A stretch of DNA of 62,781 bases from Alphaproteobacteria bacterium (GTDB taxonomy: Bacteria > Pseudomonadota > Alphaproteobacteria > SHNJ01): assembly GCA_004295055.1 (NCBI GenBank), contig SHNJ01000020.1, forward strand, positions 8,628 through 71,408, given 5' to 3'. Position numbers and translations under genes: made by a program. Under the pieces are notes generated by a model. It ran no database searches and was not told the DNA's origin. It saw only the letters and a list, made by a program, of their open reading frames with translations. Below are positions 51,696 to 60,470 of this stretch, one piece after another (within the stretch, counting starts at the first letter, position 1; the number at the start of each line of letters is the position of its first letter).

Positions 51696-53375
51696 ATGAT
51701 TGAGACGCATAGTTTAGATTTGACCATCCCCATTATCATGCTGGCGGCGGCAGTATTGATTACCTCGTTCGTGCAACGGTTGCGGGCCAGTCCCATTTTG
51801 GGATATTTGCTGGCGGGATTGTTGATCGGGCCATATGGATTCGGCTTTATCGAAAACACGCCCACGACTTCATTCCTGGCCGACTTGGGCGTGGTATTTT
51901 TATTGTTTGCGATTGGCCTTGAACTGCCCTTGGAGCGGTTGCGGGTGATGCGGCATCTGGTGTTTGGATTTGGCGGCATAACCACCATTTCTTTGATGCT
52001 GATATTCGGCGGCTTGGTTTATTATTCGCGCGAAAATCTGGCGGAGGCGATCATTATCGGCGGGGCGATGGCGTTTTCATCGACCGCGATGCTGGTGCAG
52101 TTATTGGCCGAACGCGGTGAATTTTCGACACGCCACGGCAGGGCCAGTTTTGCCGCCGCCTTGTTTCAGGATTTGGCGGTTGTGCCGTTGCTGGTGGTGA
52201 TTCCGCTGTTAAATCAAAAAGGCGCATTGATAGTCAGCAGTTTGATTGGCGCAGGATTGAAAGCCGTCATAGCGCTTGTATTGATCATGTATGTCGGGCA
52301 ATTCTTGTTGCGCCCATTTTACCGCCTGGTGATCGGCAATAAGAATCATGAACTGCTGACCGGCCTGACATTATTAATAGTATTGGGTATGGGTTTTTCG
52401 ACTTTTCATTTCGGCCTCAGCATGGCGCTGGGCGCGTTTCTCGCCGGGGTGATTTTGTCGGAAACCGAATTCCGCCATCAGATTGCCGCCGATATTGAAC
52501 CGTTCCGTGGCTTGTTCCTGGGCTTGTTTTTTATGACCGTGGGCATGATGATCGATTTGCGCTTTATTGTCGATAATCCGCTGCCTGTTGTGTTGCTATT
52601 GTTCACTTTAATCGGCTTAAAACTGGCGGTATTCTACTGTGCAGCGCGATACTATGAATTGCCGTTGTACAAGGCAATGCGTACCGCCATTTTATTGGCG
52701 CAAGGCGGCGAATTCGGATTCGTATTGTTCGGTCTTGCGATGCAATCGCGGTTGGTCGACGCTGATTTAGTCAATTTATTTTCCACGGTTGCAATTATCA
52801 GCATGGCCATCACTCCGGTCGCGGTGCGGTTTTCCTGGCCGTATTTGGTGCAACCGATCGCGCATATGGACGACGAATCCTTGCCGGCGCCGGAAGAATT
52901 TAAGGATAAGCAGAAACATGTGGTAATTTTCGGCTATGGCCGTGTTGGCGAAGTGATCGCCGGCATGTGCCAGGCACAGCAAATTCCGTATGTCGTGATC
53001 GATGACGATCATGACCGCATTACGCGCGCCAGGGCGAAAAATCTGCCGGTGTTTTATGGCGATGCGTCCAAAGTGCATGTGTTGCGTTCGGTCGGCACCG
53101 ATTGGGCGCAAGCGGCGGTGATTGCCGTCAGCCGCGCTAAAAAAGCGACTCAGATAACCCATATATTGCGGGATAATTGGCCGCATGTGCCAATATTCGC
53201 CCGCGCGCGCGATTTTGAACATTCCAGAAAGCTGATAGAAACTGGTGTTGCCGCGACCGTGCCGATTACCTTGAACGCCAGCCTGGAATTGGGCAAGACG
53301 TTATTGCAAAGCCTGGGTTGCACGCCGCAACAAATCGATGCGGCGCAATCCAGCGTGCAGAAAAATTTCGAATAA
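51696..53375 (+). CDS. CPA2 monovalent cation:proton antiporter (KefB/KefC-like) with RCK domain
   Basis: A 559-residue inner-membrane transporter. About 12 helices occupy residues 1-385, including the ion path residues near LADLGVVFLLFAIGLELPLERL and the core motif SSTAMLVQLLAERGE. The C-terminus holds a TrkA-N/RCK domain with the NAD(H) loop HVVIFGYGRVGEVIAGMC near residue 408. Such proteins export potassium in exchange for protons and are gated by nucleotide or glutathione binding. It is divergent from the SDR gene. The exact ion and effector cannot be read. Confidence 0.9.
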   Translation: MIETHSLDLTIPIIMLAAAVLITSFVQRLRASPILGYLLAGLLIGPYGFGFIENTPTTSFLADLGVVFLLFAIGLELPLERLRVMRHLVFGFGGITTISLMLIFGGLVYYSRENLAEAIIIGGAMAFSSTAMLVQLLAERGEFSTRHGRASFAAALFQDLAVVPLLVVIPLLNQKGALIVSSLIGAGLKAVIALVLIMYVGQFLLRPFYRLVIGNKNHELLTGLTLLIVLGMGFSTFHFGLSMALGAFLAGVILSETEFRHQIAADIEPFRGLFLGLFFMTVGMMIDLRFIVDNPLPVVLLLFTLIGLKLAVFYCAARYYELPLYKAMRTAILLAQGGEFGFVLFGLAMQSRLVDADLVNLFSTVAIISMAITPVAVRFSWPYLVQPIAHMDDESLPAPEEFKDKQKHVVIFGYGRVGEVIAGMCQAQQIPYVVIDDDHDRITRARAKNLPVFYGDASKVHVLRSVGTDWAQAAVIAVSRAKKATQITHILRDNWPHVPIFARARDFEHSRKLIETGVAATVPITLNASLELGKTLLQSLGCTPQQIDAAQSSVQKNFE

Positions 53376-53380
53376 TTGAT

Positions 53381-54277
53381 TTAATTCTTTTTATGTTCCA
53401 AGAATTGCTGTGGCCGCGCATCGACCAGCATTTTCATCTGGGTTTGCAGTTTTTCGAACGCTTTTTCTTCGATTTGCCGGATGCGTTCGCGCGACACATT
53501 GTATTTTTGGCTTAATTCATCCAGTGTTTGCGGGGTTTCCTGCAATCGGCGCGCGCGGATGATATCCCGTTCGCGATCGTTTAAAATTTCCATGGCTTGC
53601 ATCAATAAATGGTGGCGTTCGTTTTCTTCCTGATGCTGCGACAATGTTTCTTCTTGATTGCTGGCGTCATCCACCAGCCAGTCCATCCATTCGCCGCCGC
53701 CATCTTCGCCGGTGCGAATTGGCGCGTTCAAGGACTGGTCGCCGCGTAAACGGCGGTTCATATCGATCACGTCTTGTTCGGTTACGTCCAGTTTTTGCGC
53801 GATGGCTTCGACATGTTCGGGTTTTAAATCTCCATCTTCTATCGCTTGCATCTGGCTTTTCAATTTGCGCAGATTGAAAAACAATCTTTTCTGCGCGGCG
53901 GTCGTGCCCAGTTTAACCAGCGACCAGGATCGTAAAATATATTCCTGGATCGAAGCCCGGATCCACCACATCGCATAAGTGGCCAGGCGAAAACCCTTGT
54001 CTGGGTCGAATTTTTTTACCGCCTGCATCATGCCGATATTGCCCTCGGAAATTAATTCGGCGACCGGCAATCCATATCCACGGTATCCAAGCGCGATTTT
54101 AGCAACCAATCGCAAATGGCTTGTCACCAGCATATGCGCGGCATCGCGATCGCCATCTTCCCGCCAGCGTTTAGCCAGCATGAATTCTTCTTCCGGCTTG
54201 AGCATCGGAATTTTGCGTATTTCCGCAAGATACCTGGAAAGATTGCTGTCGGGGCTAAGGGCGGGTACATTGGCCAT
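53381..54277 (-). CDS. rpoH: RNA polymerase sigma factor RpoH (sigma-32)
   Basis: A 298-residue heat-shock sigma factor. Region 2 shows AELISEGNIGMMQAVKKFDPDKGFRLATYAMWWIRASIQEYILRSWSLVKLGTT. The RpoH box is canonical, AAQKRLFFNLRKLKSQ. Region 4 ends with LDELSQKYNVSRERIRQIEEKAFEKLQ. It lies after rluD on the same strand, the usual alphaproteobacterial arrangement, and is probably the housekeeping RpoH. A second, divergent paralogue lies at 10131. Confidence 0.95.
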   Translation of the reverse strand: MANVPALSPDSNLSRYLAEIRKIPMLKPEEEFMLAKRWREDGDRDAAHMLVTSHLRLVAKIALGYRGYGLPVAELISEGNIGMMQAVKKFDPDKGFRLATYAMWWIRASIQEYILRSWSLVKLGTTAAQKRLFFNLRKLKSQMQAIEDGDLKPEHVEAIAQKLDVTEQDVIDMNRRLRGDQSLNAPIRTGEDGGGEWMDWLVDDASNQEETLSQHQEENERHHLLMQAMEILNDRERDIIRARRLQETPQTLDELSQKYNVSRERIRQIEEKAFEKLQTQMKMLVDARPQQFLEHKKN

Positions 54278-54287
54278 GCGGAGGATA

Positions 54288-55253
54288 CTAGCCTATCTTC
54301 GACAATTTTTCAGCCAGTATTTCCAAATCTTTGGGCAGATCGGCCTTGAATTGCATGAATTTTCCATTCACCGGATGATGGAATCCAAGCGTTGCGGCAT
54401 GCAGCGCCTGGCGTGGATAATGATATAGGTAATCCGTTATGTCTTTTTCAAGTCCCTTGATTTTACGGGCGCGGCCGTATGTTTGATCGCCGATCAAAGG
54501 ATGGCCGATATGGGTCATATGCACCCGTATCTGGTGCGTGCGTCCGGTTTCCAAATTGCATTCGACCAAACTGACAATGCCGGAAAAATTTTTCACGGTG
54601 CGATAATGAGTCGCGGCGCGTTTGCCGCCGGATTTTACCACCGCCATCTTTTTACGGTTTTGCGGACTGCGGCCAATATTGCCGGATATGCTGCCTTTGC
54701 CAGGATTCGGAATGCCCCAGACAAAAGCCTGATAGGTTCGTTCGATGCTATGATCGGCGAATTGCTTGCTGAGATTTTGATGGGCGATATCGTGTTTGGC
54801 GATTACCAAAATGCCGCTGGTGTCTTTGTCGATCCGGTGCACGATACCGGGCCGTTTTTCGCCGCCGATGCCGGATAGGGAATCGCCGCAATGGGCCAGC
54901 AGAGCATTGACCAAGGTATGATCGGGATTGCCCGCGGCGGGATGCACTACCAGGCCCGGCGGTTTGTTTAAAACCAAAATATCTTTATCCTCGTATACAA
55001 TGTCGAGCGGTATGGATTGCGCCGCAATCGGCACATCACGAATTTCAGGAATCGTAATGGTGTATGTCTGGCCCGATTTTACTTTGTGCGCGGGATCGGA
55101 AATTATTTTGCCGTTGCCACGCACTTGGTTTTCCTTGATCAGCGCTTGAATTCGCGCGCGGGAAAGATCGGCTAATTTCTGCGACAGAAATTTATCCAGC
55201 CGCGCATGATCGTCGGCTGGGCCAGCGGAAAGGGAATGATTTTGTGCAGACAT
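54288..55253 (-). CDS. rluD: 23S rRNA pseudouridine synthase RluD
   Basis: RluD makes three pseudouridines in helix 69 of 23S rRNA. The 321-residue protein has an S4 RNA-binding domain at the N-terminus (RLDKFLSQKLADLSRARIQALIKENQVRGNGK). Its catalytic domain has the essential Asp in HRIDKDTSGILV near residue 136, followed by FVWGIPNPGKGSI and GRTHQIRVHMTHIGHPLIGDQTYG. The start at 55253 gives a family-like N-terminus, and a TTG further upstream is less likely. It is followed by rpoH after ten bases. Confidence 0.95.
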   Translation of the reverse strand: MSAQNHSLSAGPADDHARLDKFLSQKLADLSRARIQALIKENQVRGNGKIISDPAHKVKSGQTYTITIPEIRDVPIAAQSIPLDIVYEDKDILVLNKPPGLVVHPAAGNPDHTLVNALLAHCGDSLSGIGGEKRPGIVHRIDKDTSGILVIAKHDIAHQNLSKQFADHSIERTYQAFVWGIPNPGKGSISGNIGRSPQNRKKMAVVKSGGKRAATHYRTVKNFSGIVSLVECNLETGRTHQIRVHMTHIGHPLIGDQTYGRARKIKGLEKDITDYLYHYPRQALHAATLGFHHPVNGKFMQFKADLPKDLEILAEKLSKIG

Positions 55254-55257
55254 AAAA

Positions 55258-55365
55258 TTATGGCCTGGAATGTCCAACGGCAGCGCCGGTTAGAATCCAT
55301 AAGCCATAAAGGATGAACAGGCTTAATAGAATAAAACAAATGAATCGAATAACTTTAAAACCCAT
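55258..55365 (-). CDS. Tiny single-pass membrane protein upstream of rluD
   Basis: A 35-residue frame, MGFKVIRFICFILLSLFILYGLWILTGAAVGHSRP, with basic residues at both ends of one long helix. Its stop is four bases before the rluD start. No clear ribosome site is seen. It lies directly after another tiny membrane-protein gene, and the pair looks like a small-protein operon ahead of rluD. Confidence 0.4.
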   Translation of the reverse strand: MGFKVIRFICFILLSLFILYGLWILTGAAVGHSRP

Positions 55366-55375
55366 GGTGGGTATT

Positions 55376-55489
55376 TTAATAAACTTGCCCCAACATTTGC
55401 AAGCCGCCACCACGAAACAGCCATAATACGATTAACAACATAGGAAATATAATTACAAAGCCGACTAAGGCGGCAATATGCTTATCCAT
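55376..55489 (-). CDS. Tiny single-pass membrane protein with strong ribosome site
   Basis: A 37-residue frame beginning MDKHIAALVGFVIIFPML, with one hydrophobic helix and a Gly-rich end (RGGGLQMLGQVY). GGAGG stands nine bases before the ATG, with no competing start that gives a longer product. Position and helix make it a credible small membrane protein. Family unknown. Confidence 0.55.
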   Translation of the reverse strand: MDKHIAALVGFVIIFPMLLIVLWLFRGGGLQMLGQVY

Positions 55490-55584
55490 GTCATCTTACC
55501 TCCTACCATTAATATTGGCATGGTAAGATGGCGTTTCAATGGCGGAAAACCGATGTTATAGCGCGATGCAGCATGGAAAAGCAT

Positions 55585-55616
55585 AGAAAAAAGGGCCGAT
55601 CCGAAGACCGACCCTT
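55585..55616 (-). terminator. Intrinsic terminator with UUCG tetraloop
   Basis: Read on the minus strand, a ten-base-pair stem AAGGGTCGGT/ATCGGCCCTT (two G-U pairs) encloses C(TTCG)G and is followed by a run of T. It follows the stop of the small secreted-protein gene by about 50 bp. Confidence 0.88.
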
Positions 55617-55666
55617 AAGAGCACACCCCAAAATCTAAAATTCACAAGAGTATGCGGGGAACCTGC

Positions 55667-55903
55667 TTACGGGATATTTTCCCGGCAATCCCATCCCGCA
55701 TCGCCCACAGGCTGGCAATCCAAGGTTTGGTTAGGATCATGCGGATCATCTTCGCCGCCGTCACCGCCCCCGCCACCATCTGGAGGAGGGTCTTCGCCAT
55801 CGAATATGGCTTGGTGGGTATAATTCCAATCGGCGTGGGCTATGGAAGGGGCCAATCCTTGGAAGGCCAGAATCATAGCTAAAATCAATAGCTTATACTG
55901 CAT
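55667..55903 (-). CDS. Small secreted Gly/Asp-rich protein
   Basis: A 78-residue protein with a signal peptide (YKLLILAMILAFQGLAPSIAHA, cleavage after AHA near residue 24). The mature part is a 54-residue segment with a PPPDGGGGGDGGEDDPHDP stretch and two cysteines (DCQPVGDAGWDC) that could form a disulphide. AGAGGA lies six bases before the ATG, and a strong terminator follows. No family is known to me. The acidic, Gly-rich centre suggests a flexible exported or cell-surface protein. Confidence 0.65.
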   Translation of the reverse strand: MQYKLLILAMILAFQGLAPSIAHADWNYTHQAIFDGEDPPPDGGGGGDGGEDDPHDPNQTLDCQPVGDAGWDCRENIP

Positions 55904-56008
55904 ATTATCCTCTCCCCGGCTAATAAGACCGCGTGAATACAGTTCTATTATGGCAAAGAAAGCCTAATTAACCATTGAATATCGTTAAAATTGTATGGAT
56001 TTTCGGCG

Positions 56009-56737
56009 TTAGCTGGCCGCCAGGACATGGGATAAGAAAGTCTTAATCCGTGGGTTCTGCGGGTTTTCCAGGATTTCGGACCCACCTTGTTCAATGGCTC
56101 TGCCTTGATCCAGGCAAATGATCTGGTTGGCCGCGCGTTTGGCAAAATTCAAATGGTGCGTGACAATAATCATCCCGCAACCTTTGTCTTTGACCACCAG
56201 CAAGAATTCCAGAATTTTGGCAATCTGTTCCACGTCCAGCGCCGAGGTGATTTCATCCAGCAATAAATATTTAGGTTGCAAGGCAATCGCCCGGGCGAGG
56301 GCTAGGCGTTGTTTTTGGCCGCCCGATACTTCGCTGGGATAGCGGTCGATGAATTGGCGCATGCCGAAAAAGTCGATCACTTCTTCGACCAATTCCTTGC
56401 GCTCTGGCGTTAATTTATCTTCAATAGGTAACAACAGATTTTGCCGCAGGGTGATATGCGGCCATAAAAATAACTGCTGAAACACCACGGTCATTTCCGG
56501 CCATGGCGGGGTGAACTGCGCGCCTTCGGCCATTGGGAAATGATATTCTCTGCCATCGATGCTGATCGATCCGGAATCCGGCGTTTCGATCATCGATAAA
56601 GAGCGCAATAATGTGGTTTTGCCGCCGCCAGACGGGCCGACAATCGCAGTGATGGTGCCTGGCGCGACCGTCAGGCTGACATCCTGAACGACTGGAAAAC
56701 CTTGCAGTGATTTGGATATGTTTTTAGCAATGAACAT
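56009..56737 (-). CDS. Polar amino acid ABC transporter ATP-binding protein
   Basis: A 242-residue ABC ATPase of the GlnQ/HisP type. Walker A is GPSGGGKTTLLRSL near residue 33. The Q-loop is FQQLFLWPHITLRQNLL. The signature is EVSGGQKQRLALARAIALQPKYLLLDEITSALD (Walker B with a catalytic Glu). The switch His is in IIVTHHLNFAKRAANQIICLDQGRAIEQG. The permease and binding protein follow upstream on the same strand with repeat-bearing gaps, so the three form one importer. Confidence 0.93.
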   Translation of the reverse strand: MFIAKNISKSLQGFPVVQDVSLTVAPGTITAIVGPSGGGKTTLLRSLSMIETPDSGSISIDGREYHFPMAEGAQFTPPWPEMTVVFQQLFLWPHITLRQNLLLPIEDKLTPERKELVEEVIDFFGMRQFIDRYPSEVSGGQKQRLALARAIALQPKYLLLDEITSALDVEQIAKILEFLLVVKDKGCGMIIVTHHLNFAKRAANQIICLDQGRAIEQGGSEILENPQNPRIKTFLSHVLAAS

Positions 56738-56746
56738 GAAAACTCT

Positions 56747-56838
56747 GGGTTCTGGGTTTCGGGTAATGGGTATTGGGATTTCTGGCTGAAAAAGAACTAT
56801 TTAAAATTCCAAACCCCAAAACCCAATCCCCAAATCCC
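56747..56838. repeat. Imperfect inverted G-rich/C-rich repeat
   Basis: A left part of GGGTTTCGGGTAATGGGTATTGGG-type units is mirrored about 30 bases later by CCAAACCCCAAAACCCAATCCCC-type units. It fills the gap between the permease and ATPase genes and resembles the tracts at 31745 and 32364. Confidence 0.6.
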
Positions 56839-56843
56839 TTTTC

Positions 56844-57515
56844 TTATCGGTCCGACAAATTCCTCGTATACTTATTCTTGATCCAAACAGCGACGCCGTT
56901 GACCGGCAGGCAAACCATCAGGAAAAAGATCCCAAGCGCGGTGTAAATTTCAACGGGTTTATAAATTTGCGCGTTGATGCGCTGCGCCACGCGGAAAATT
57001 TCTTCGACTGAAATCAAACTGGAAAACAAGGTTACATGCAGCATCGTGACTTGCAGCATTAACAAACCAGGCAAGACCTGGCGGAATAAAATCGGCAATT
57101 GGATTTTAAAAATGGTCTTTTTGTGCGGCAGGCCGCAAACGCGCGCGGCAAATAAATATTGCTGCGGAAAATCTTCGAGCGCAAAGCGCACCAAATCCGC
57201 GACGCCAAAAATATTGACGATAGTGAATGTAAAAGCGGCGGTGTAAAACGGGTCAATCACGACTTCAAAAATCGCCTGCACCGGATAATGCAGCCAGAAT
57301 AAAAATACCAGGATCGGAATGCCGGCCAGGATAAAGGAAATAATGCGCGATACTTTTCCAACCGAATCCGGATATTGCCATCCAAAGAATCCAAGCGCCG
57401 AGCCCAAAATAATGCCAAGCGACCAGATAATCGCGCAAAGCTGTAAAGTAACCGCAAGACCGCTTAAAAAGCCGGTATGGTATTGAATTAATATGTCGAG
57501 GACAGTCGAAAACAT
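56844..57515 (-). CDS. Polar amino acid ABC transporter permease
   Basis: A 223-residue membrane permease with five or six helices, of the HisM/GlnP type. The EAA-like loop is YLFAARVCGLPHKKTIFKIQLPILFRQVLPGLL near residues 118-150, preceded by VNIFGVADLVRFALEDFPQQ, which matches the family. It lies between the binding-protein and ATPase genes of one importer. The family pairs two permeases or forms a homodimer; only one is seen here. Confidence 0.9.
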   Translation of the reverse strand: MFSTVLDILIQYHTGFLSGLAVTLQLCAIIWSLGIILGSALGFFGWQYPDSVGKVSRIISFILAGIPILVFLFWLHYPVQAIFEVVIDPFYTAAFTFTIVNIFGVADLVRFALEDFPQQYLFAARVCGLPHKKTIFKIQLPILFRQVLPGLLMLQVTMLHVTLFSSLISVEEIFRVAQRINAQIYKPVEIYTALGIFFLMVCLPVNGVAVWIKNKYTRNLSDR

Positions 57516-57518
57516 CTG

Positions 57519-57557
57519 AACAGGGTATAGGGTTTAGGGGTTGGGGTAAAGGGATAA
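57519..57557. repeat. GGGTTTAGGG-like intergenic repeat
   Basis: A tract of GGGTATAGGG, GTTTAGGGG and TTGGGG-type units lies between the binding-protein and permease genes. It shares the style and spacing of the other G-rich tracts but lacks the mirrored half. Confidence 0.55.
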
Positions 57558-57567
57558 GTGGGCCGCA

Positions 57568-58434
57568 TTATCGAAACGGTTTCGCCAGGCGGTAAAAACT
57601 GCCGGGATATTTTTCATATTTATCCAATATCTGATCCATTTCGCCGCTGTTGATTATATCGGTCAGTGCTGCATCGATCATGGTTTTAAAAGCCAGATCG
57701 CCTTGCGGGATTGCAATCACATTGGGAAATACCACCAATGGTTTTTCGCTGCCGCATAATTTATCCTTGGGATTATTGGCATTCCATTCGGCAATATGAA
57801 ATGGTTCGACAAAAGCCATATCGGCCTTGCCGGTTGTGACATTCATCAGCAACTGCGTCAGATCGGCGGAATTGGGCAGGGTAACAACACCGGCCTTTGG
57901 GAATCTTGCGGCCGTTACCCTTGATGCGACCGATCCATCCAGCAATGCGATTTTGAAATTTGGATCGTTCCAGTCTTTTTCATCTCGGGGTTTATCGCAT
58001 TTCTGGGCGCCGATCATGCCGCTGTAATAAAATGGGGTGCTGAATCCGACAAATTTGCCTTCGTTCGGGTTCATCCAGTAGGTAATGCAAACAGCGTCGT
58101 ACCGTCCGGTTTGCAGTCCCTGGACATTGGTGGCAAAAGTGACTTCTTCGGTCCAATCTATGTTTAACCCAAGCCGTTCGCCCACCTTTGTCATTACATC
58201 CACCGCTACGCCGGAAAAAGCGCCGGTATTGGGATCTTTCATCACCGCCGGGGGAAATAGGATATAGCCGCAACGCAAGGTTTTGGACTGCATCACCCGT
58301 TCATAGGCCGACAAGGGGGTGTTAATTTTAGCGGGTTTTTTAAAGGTATTGATCAAGCCTTGCGCGGCCAATAAAATCAGCCAAATCGAAAGCGCGACCA
58401 ACATAACACGGTTAAATGTTTGATTTTTCTGCAT
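57568..58434 (-). CDS. ABC-transporter substrate-binding protein, amino-acid type
   Basis: A 288-residue periplasmic binding protein of the SBP_bac_3 family, anchored by one N-terminal helix (VMLVALSIWLILLAAQGL) and without a lipobox. The domain begins LRCGYILFPPAVMKDPNTGAFSGVAVDVMTKVGERLGLNIDWTEEVTF and continues to DAVCITYWMNPNEGKFVGFSTPFYYSG, which resembles the ligand pocket of polar amino acid binders. It begins the transporter operon and is divergent from the transglutaminase-like gene. Confidence 0.88.
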   Translation of the reverse strand: MQKNQTFNRVMLVALSIWLILLAAQGLINTFKKPAKINTPLSAYERVMQSKTLRCGYILFPPAVMKDPNTGAFSGVAVDVMTKVGERLGLNIDWTEEVTFATNVQGLQTGRYDAVCITYWMNPNEGKFVGFSTPFYYSGMIGAQKCDKPRDEKDWNDPNFKIALLDGSVASRVTAARFPKAGVVTLPNSADLTQLLMNVTTGKADMAFVEPFHIAEWNANNPKDKLCGSEKPLVVFPNVIAIPQGDLAFKTMIDAALTDIINSGEMDQILDKYEKYPGSFYRLAKPFR

Positions 58435-58494
58435 GAAACGAAGTTTTAAGCATTTGCGCGGTAAGATATTGTATACTAAAAGCATATCGGGGAA

Positions 58495-59439
58495 ATGACA
58501 AGCGTGCTTATTCGGGTACTGATTTTATCGCTGTTGATGATGTGTATGTTGGCGCCAAATGCGCTGGCCGACCAAAATCGTTGGCAAACCGCGCGGGTCG
58601 GCAATATGACCCAATTCACCTATCAGTATGATGATTTTTCCGGCCGGGCGCGGCAATTGAGCTTTATGCTGAATACGCGCCAACTGAATGCCGGCAGCAG
58701 CCAATTCCAAACATTCGATCAAGACACCATGGAAAATTATACCATGGAATATTTGCAATATTATGCGGCGCAAATGCCGGGCGTTTCGGTTTCGGTCGAT
58801 AAAATAGGGGATGCGATCAGTTTTCATGTGTTAGGCCCCAACGAGCAAGCGGTGCAACAGACGCTGGCCGTCATGAAAGCGCGCAATGACGAGGCACAGG
58901 ATCAATATTTGCAATCCAAATATTTTATCAAGGATACCACCGGCAAATATATTATGCCTGACCATATCCGTATTGCGCTGGATTACGTTGCGCCGATGCG
59001 TCCCGTGGCAAAAGCGGTTTCCGGGGCCGCGGCCGAAAAAGGTCCGCGCGGATTTTTAAATGAAACGCTGAACTTCCTGCAATCGATTCCGTTCGATACT
59101 TTGCAGGATCGCACCACATCGAATGGTTCCGGATTTGCAACGCCTTATGGCTTGCTGGGTATGAACAAGGGAGACTGTGATACCAAAAGCGTTGCGATGA
59201 TCGCCATGGCAAGGGCTTTATACCCAAATATGCCAATTGCGATGATCTACACCACCAATCATGCCTTTGTCGGTTTTGGCGTGCCTGCGGCGTCTGGCGA
59301 CCGGATTCTAACTATAGACCGTAAGGTTTTGGTATTGGCCGAACCGGCCGGTCCGGGCCTGTTCCGCCTCGGCCGCGTTGGACATGAATCCAACGCCGAC
59401 CTGGATAAAAATTACTTTTCTTATGTGATGGTGCCTTAA
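58495..59439 (+). CDS. Exported transglutaminase-fold protein
   Basis: A 314-residue protein with an N-terminal signal segment (ILSLLMMCMLAPNALA, cleavage near residue 25). The second half holds a papain/transglutaminase-like pattern: the Cys in NKGDCDTKSVAM near residue 225, the His in YTTNHAFVGFG near residue 260, and an Asp in LTIDRKVLVLAEPAG near residue 279. The remainder (YQYDDFSGRARQLSFMLNTRQL) is unassigned. It may act on cell-wall peptides, but the substrate is unknown. It is divergent from the binding-protein gene. Confidence 0.65.
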   Translation: MTSVLIRVLILSLLMMCMLAPNALADQNRWQTARVGNMTQFTYQYDDFSGRARQLSFMLNTRQLNAGSSQFQTFDQDTMENYTMEYLQYYAAQMPGVSVSVDKIGDAISFHVLGPNEQAVQQTLAVMKARNDEAQDQYLQSKYFIKDTTGKYIMPDHIRIALDYVAPMRPVAKAVSGAAAEKGPRGFLNETLNFLQSIPFDTLQDRTTSNGSGFATPYGLLGMNKGDCDTKSVAMIAMARALYPNMPIAMIYTTNHAFVGFGVPAASGDRILTIDRKVLVLAEPAGPGLFRLGRVGHESNADLDKNYFSYVMVP

Positions 59440-59440
59440 G

Positions 59441-59566
59441 AAGGTATCAGGTTTCAGGTGTCCGGTGCCAGGCCAAATTTACTTGGCAAATATTATTTTG
59501 AAAATAATCATGGAAATAGACCGGCTTAAACCTGAAACCCGGTACCTGATACCTGACACCTTTAAT
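59441..59566. repeat. Inverted repeat of AGGTATCAGGTTTCAGG type
   Basis: The left part reads AGGTATCAGGTTTCAGGTGT and the right part, about 70 bases later, holds ACCTGAAACC, GGTACCTGATACCTGACACC, in reverse orientation. The whole can form a long hairpin between the transglutaminase-like and cold-shock genes. It differs in sequence from the GGGTTTAGGG tracts. Confidence 0.7.
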
Positions 59567-60193
59567 CTAAATAATCTCGATCGACTCGGCTTCTTGGCCC
59601 TTGCCGCCGTTGACAACGCGCATGCGCACCGCCTGGCCTTCGTCCAATGTCGATAATCCCGAACGGCGCAAGGTGGACATATGAATGAACACATCGCGGC
59701 TGCCGTCTTCGGGCATGACGAATCCGAAACCTTTTTGGCTGTTATACCATTTTACAGTGCCGGTCATTTCCTGCGCGGGACCGCTTGGGGCGTGATGATC
59801 ACGATCGCGATGGCCATGTCCGCCACCATCGCCATATTTGCTGCGGCGTCCGCCGCCACCAAATCCATCGTCCCGGCGCGGACGGTCGCCAAATCCGCCT
59901 TCGCGGCGCGGGGGGCGATCGCCAAAATTGCTGCGCGGACGTTCTTGCGCTGTGCTGGTGTCGACCGATATGATTTGTTTTACTTCCTGGCCTTTTTGAC
60001 CGCTGCCAATAATGCAGCTTAAAGTCGTGCCATCCGGCAAAAATTCATGTCCGGCATTGGTGACTGCGGAGATATGCAGAAATATGTCCCGGTCACTGCC
60101 TGGGGCATTTACGAAACCAAAACCTTTTCTGGGGGAAAACCATTTAACCGTTACTGTAGTCGGAGTCGCATCGGAACCAAAAGAATCATTCAT
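59567..60193 (-). CDS. Two-domain cold-shock protein
   Basis: A 208-residue RNA chaperone with two cold-shock domains, typical of alphaproteobacteria. The first domain is residues about 10-75: TVKWFSPRKGFGFVNAPGSDRDIFLHIS with its RNP motifs. A Gly/Arg/Asp-rich linker (GGRRSKYGDGGGHGHRDRDHH) joins it to the second, residues about 145-205: GTVKWYNSQKGFGFVMPEDGSRDVFIHMS. The long, AT-rich region upstream (60194-60470, 277 bp) holds no gene I can support and may include a cold-shock leader. Confidence 0.93.
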   Translation of the reverse strand: MNDSFGSDATPTTVTVKWFSPRKGFGFVNAPGSDRDIFLHISAVTNAGHEFLPDGTTLSCIIGSGQKGQEVKQIISVDTSTAQERPRSNFGDRPPRREGGFGDRPRRDDGFGGGGRRSKYGDGGGHGHRDRDHHAPSGPAQEMTGTVKWYNSQKGFGFVMPEDGSRDVFIHMSTLRRSGLSTLDEGQAVRMRVVNGGKGQEAESIEII

Positions 60194-60470
60194 AGGATAA
60201 CACTCATTTATAATTGATAATACGCCACTTAATACTTAACTGTACCAATTAATTATATCACAAGAACTAGGCCCAATTGGGCAAGAATCATTAAGATTCA
60301 TTGCCACTATATCTAGATTCGGTAAATTTTACTTTAACAAAATCGGAAATCAATCTATTTCATCTTAAAAAATTACTAGGATCTATATATAAGTCATTTT
60401 ACATAAAAAGCTCATACAGTTTTGGCACGATTTTTGTTTATCTTTGGCTTTGCCCGGAATGGAATCCAAC

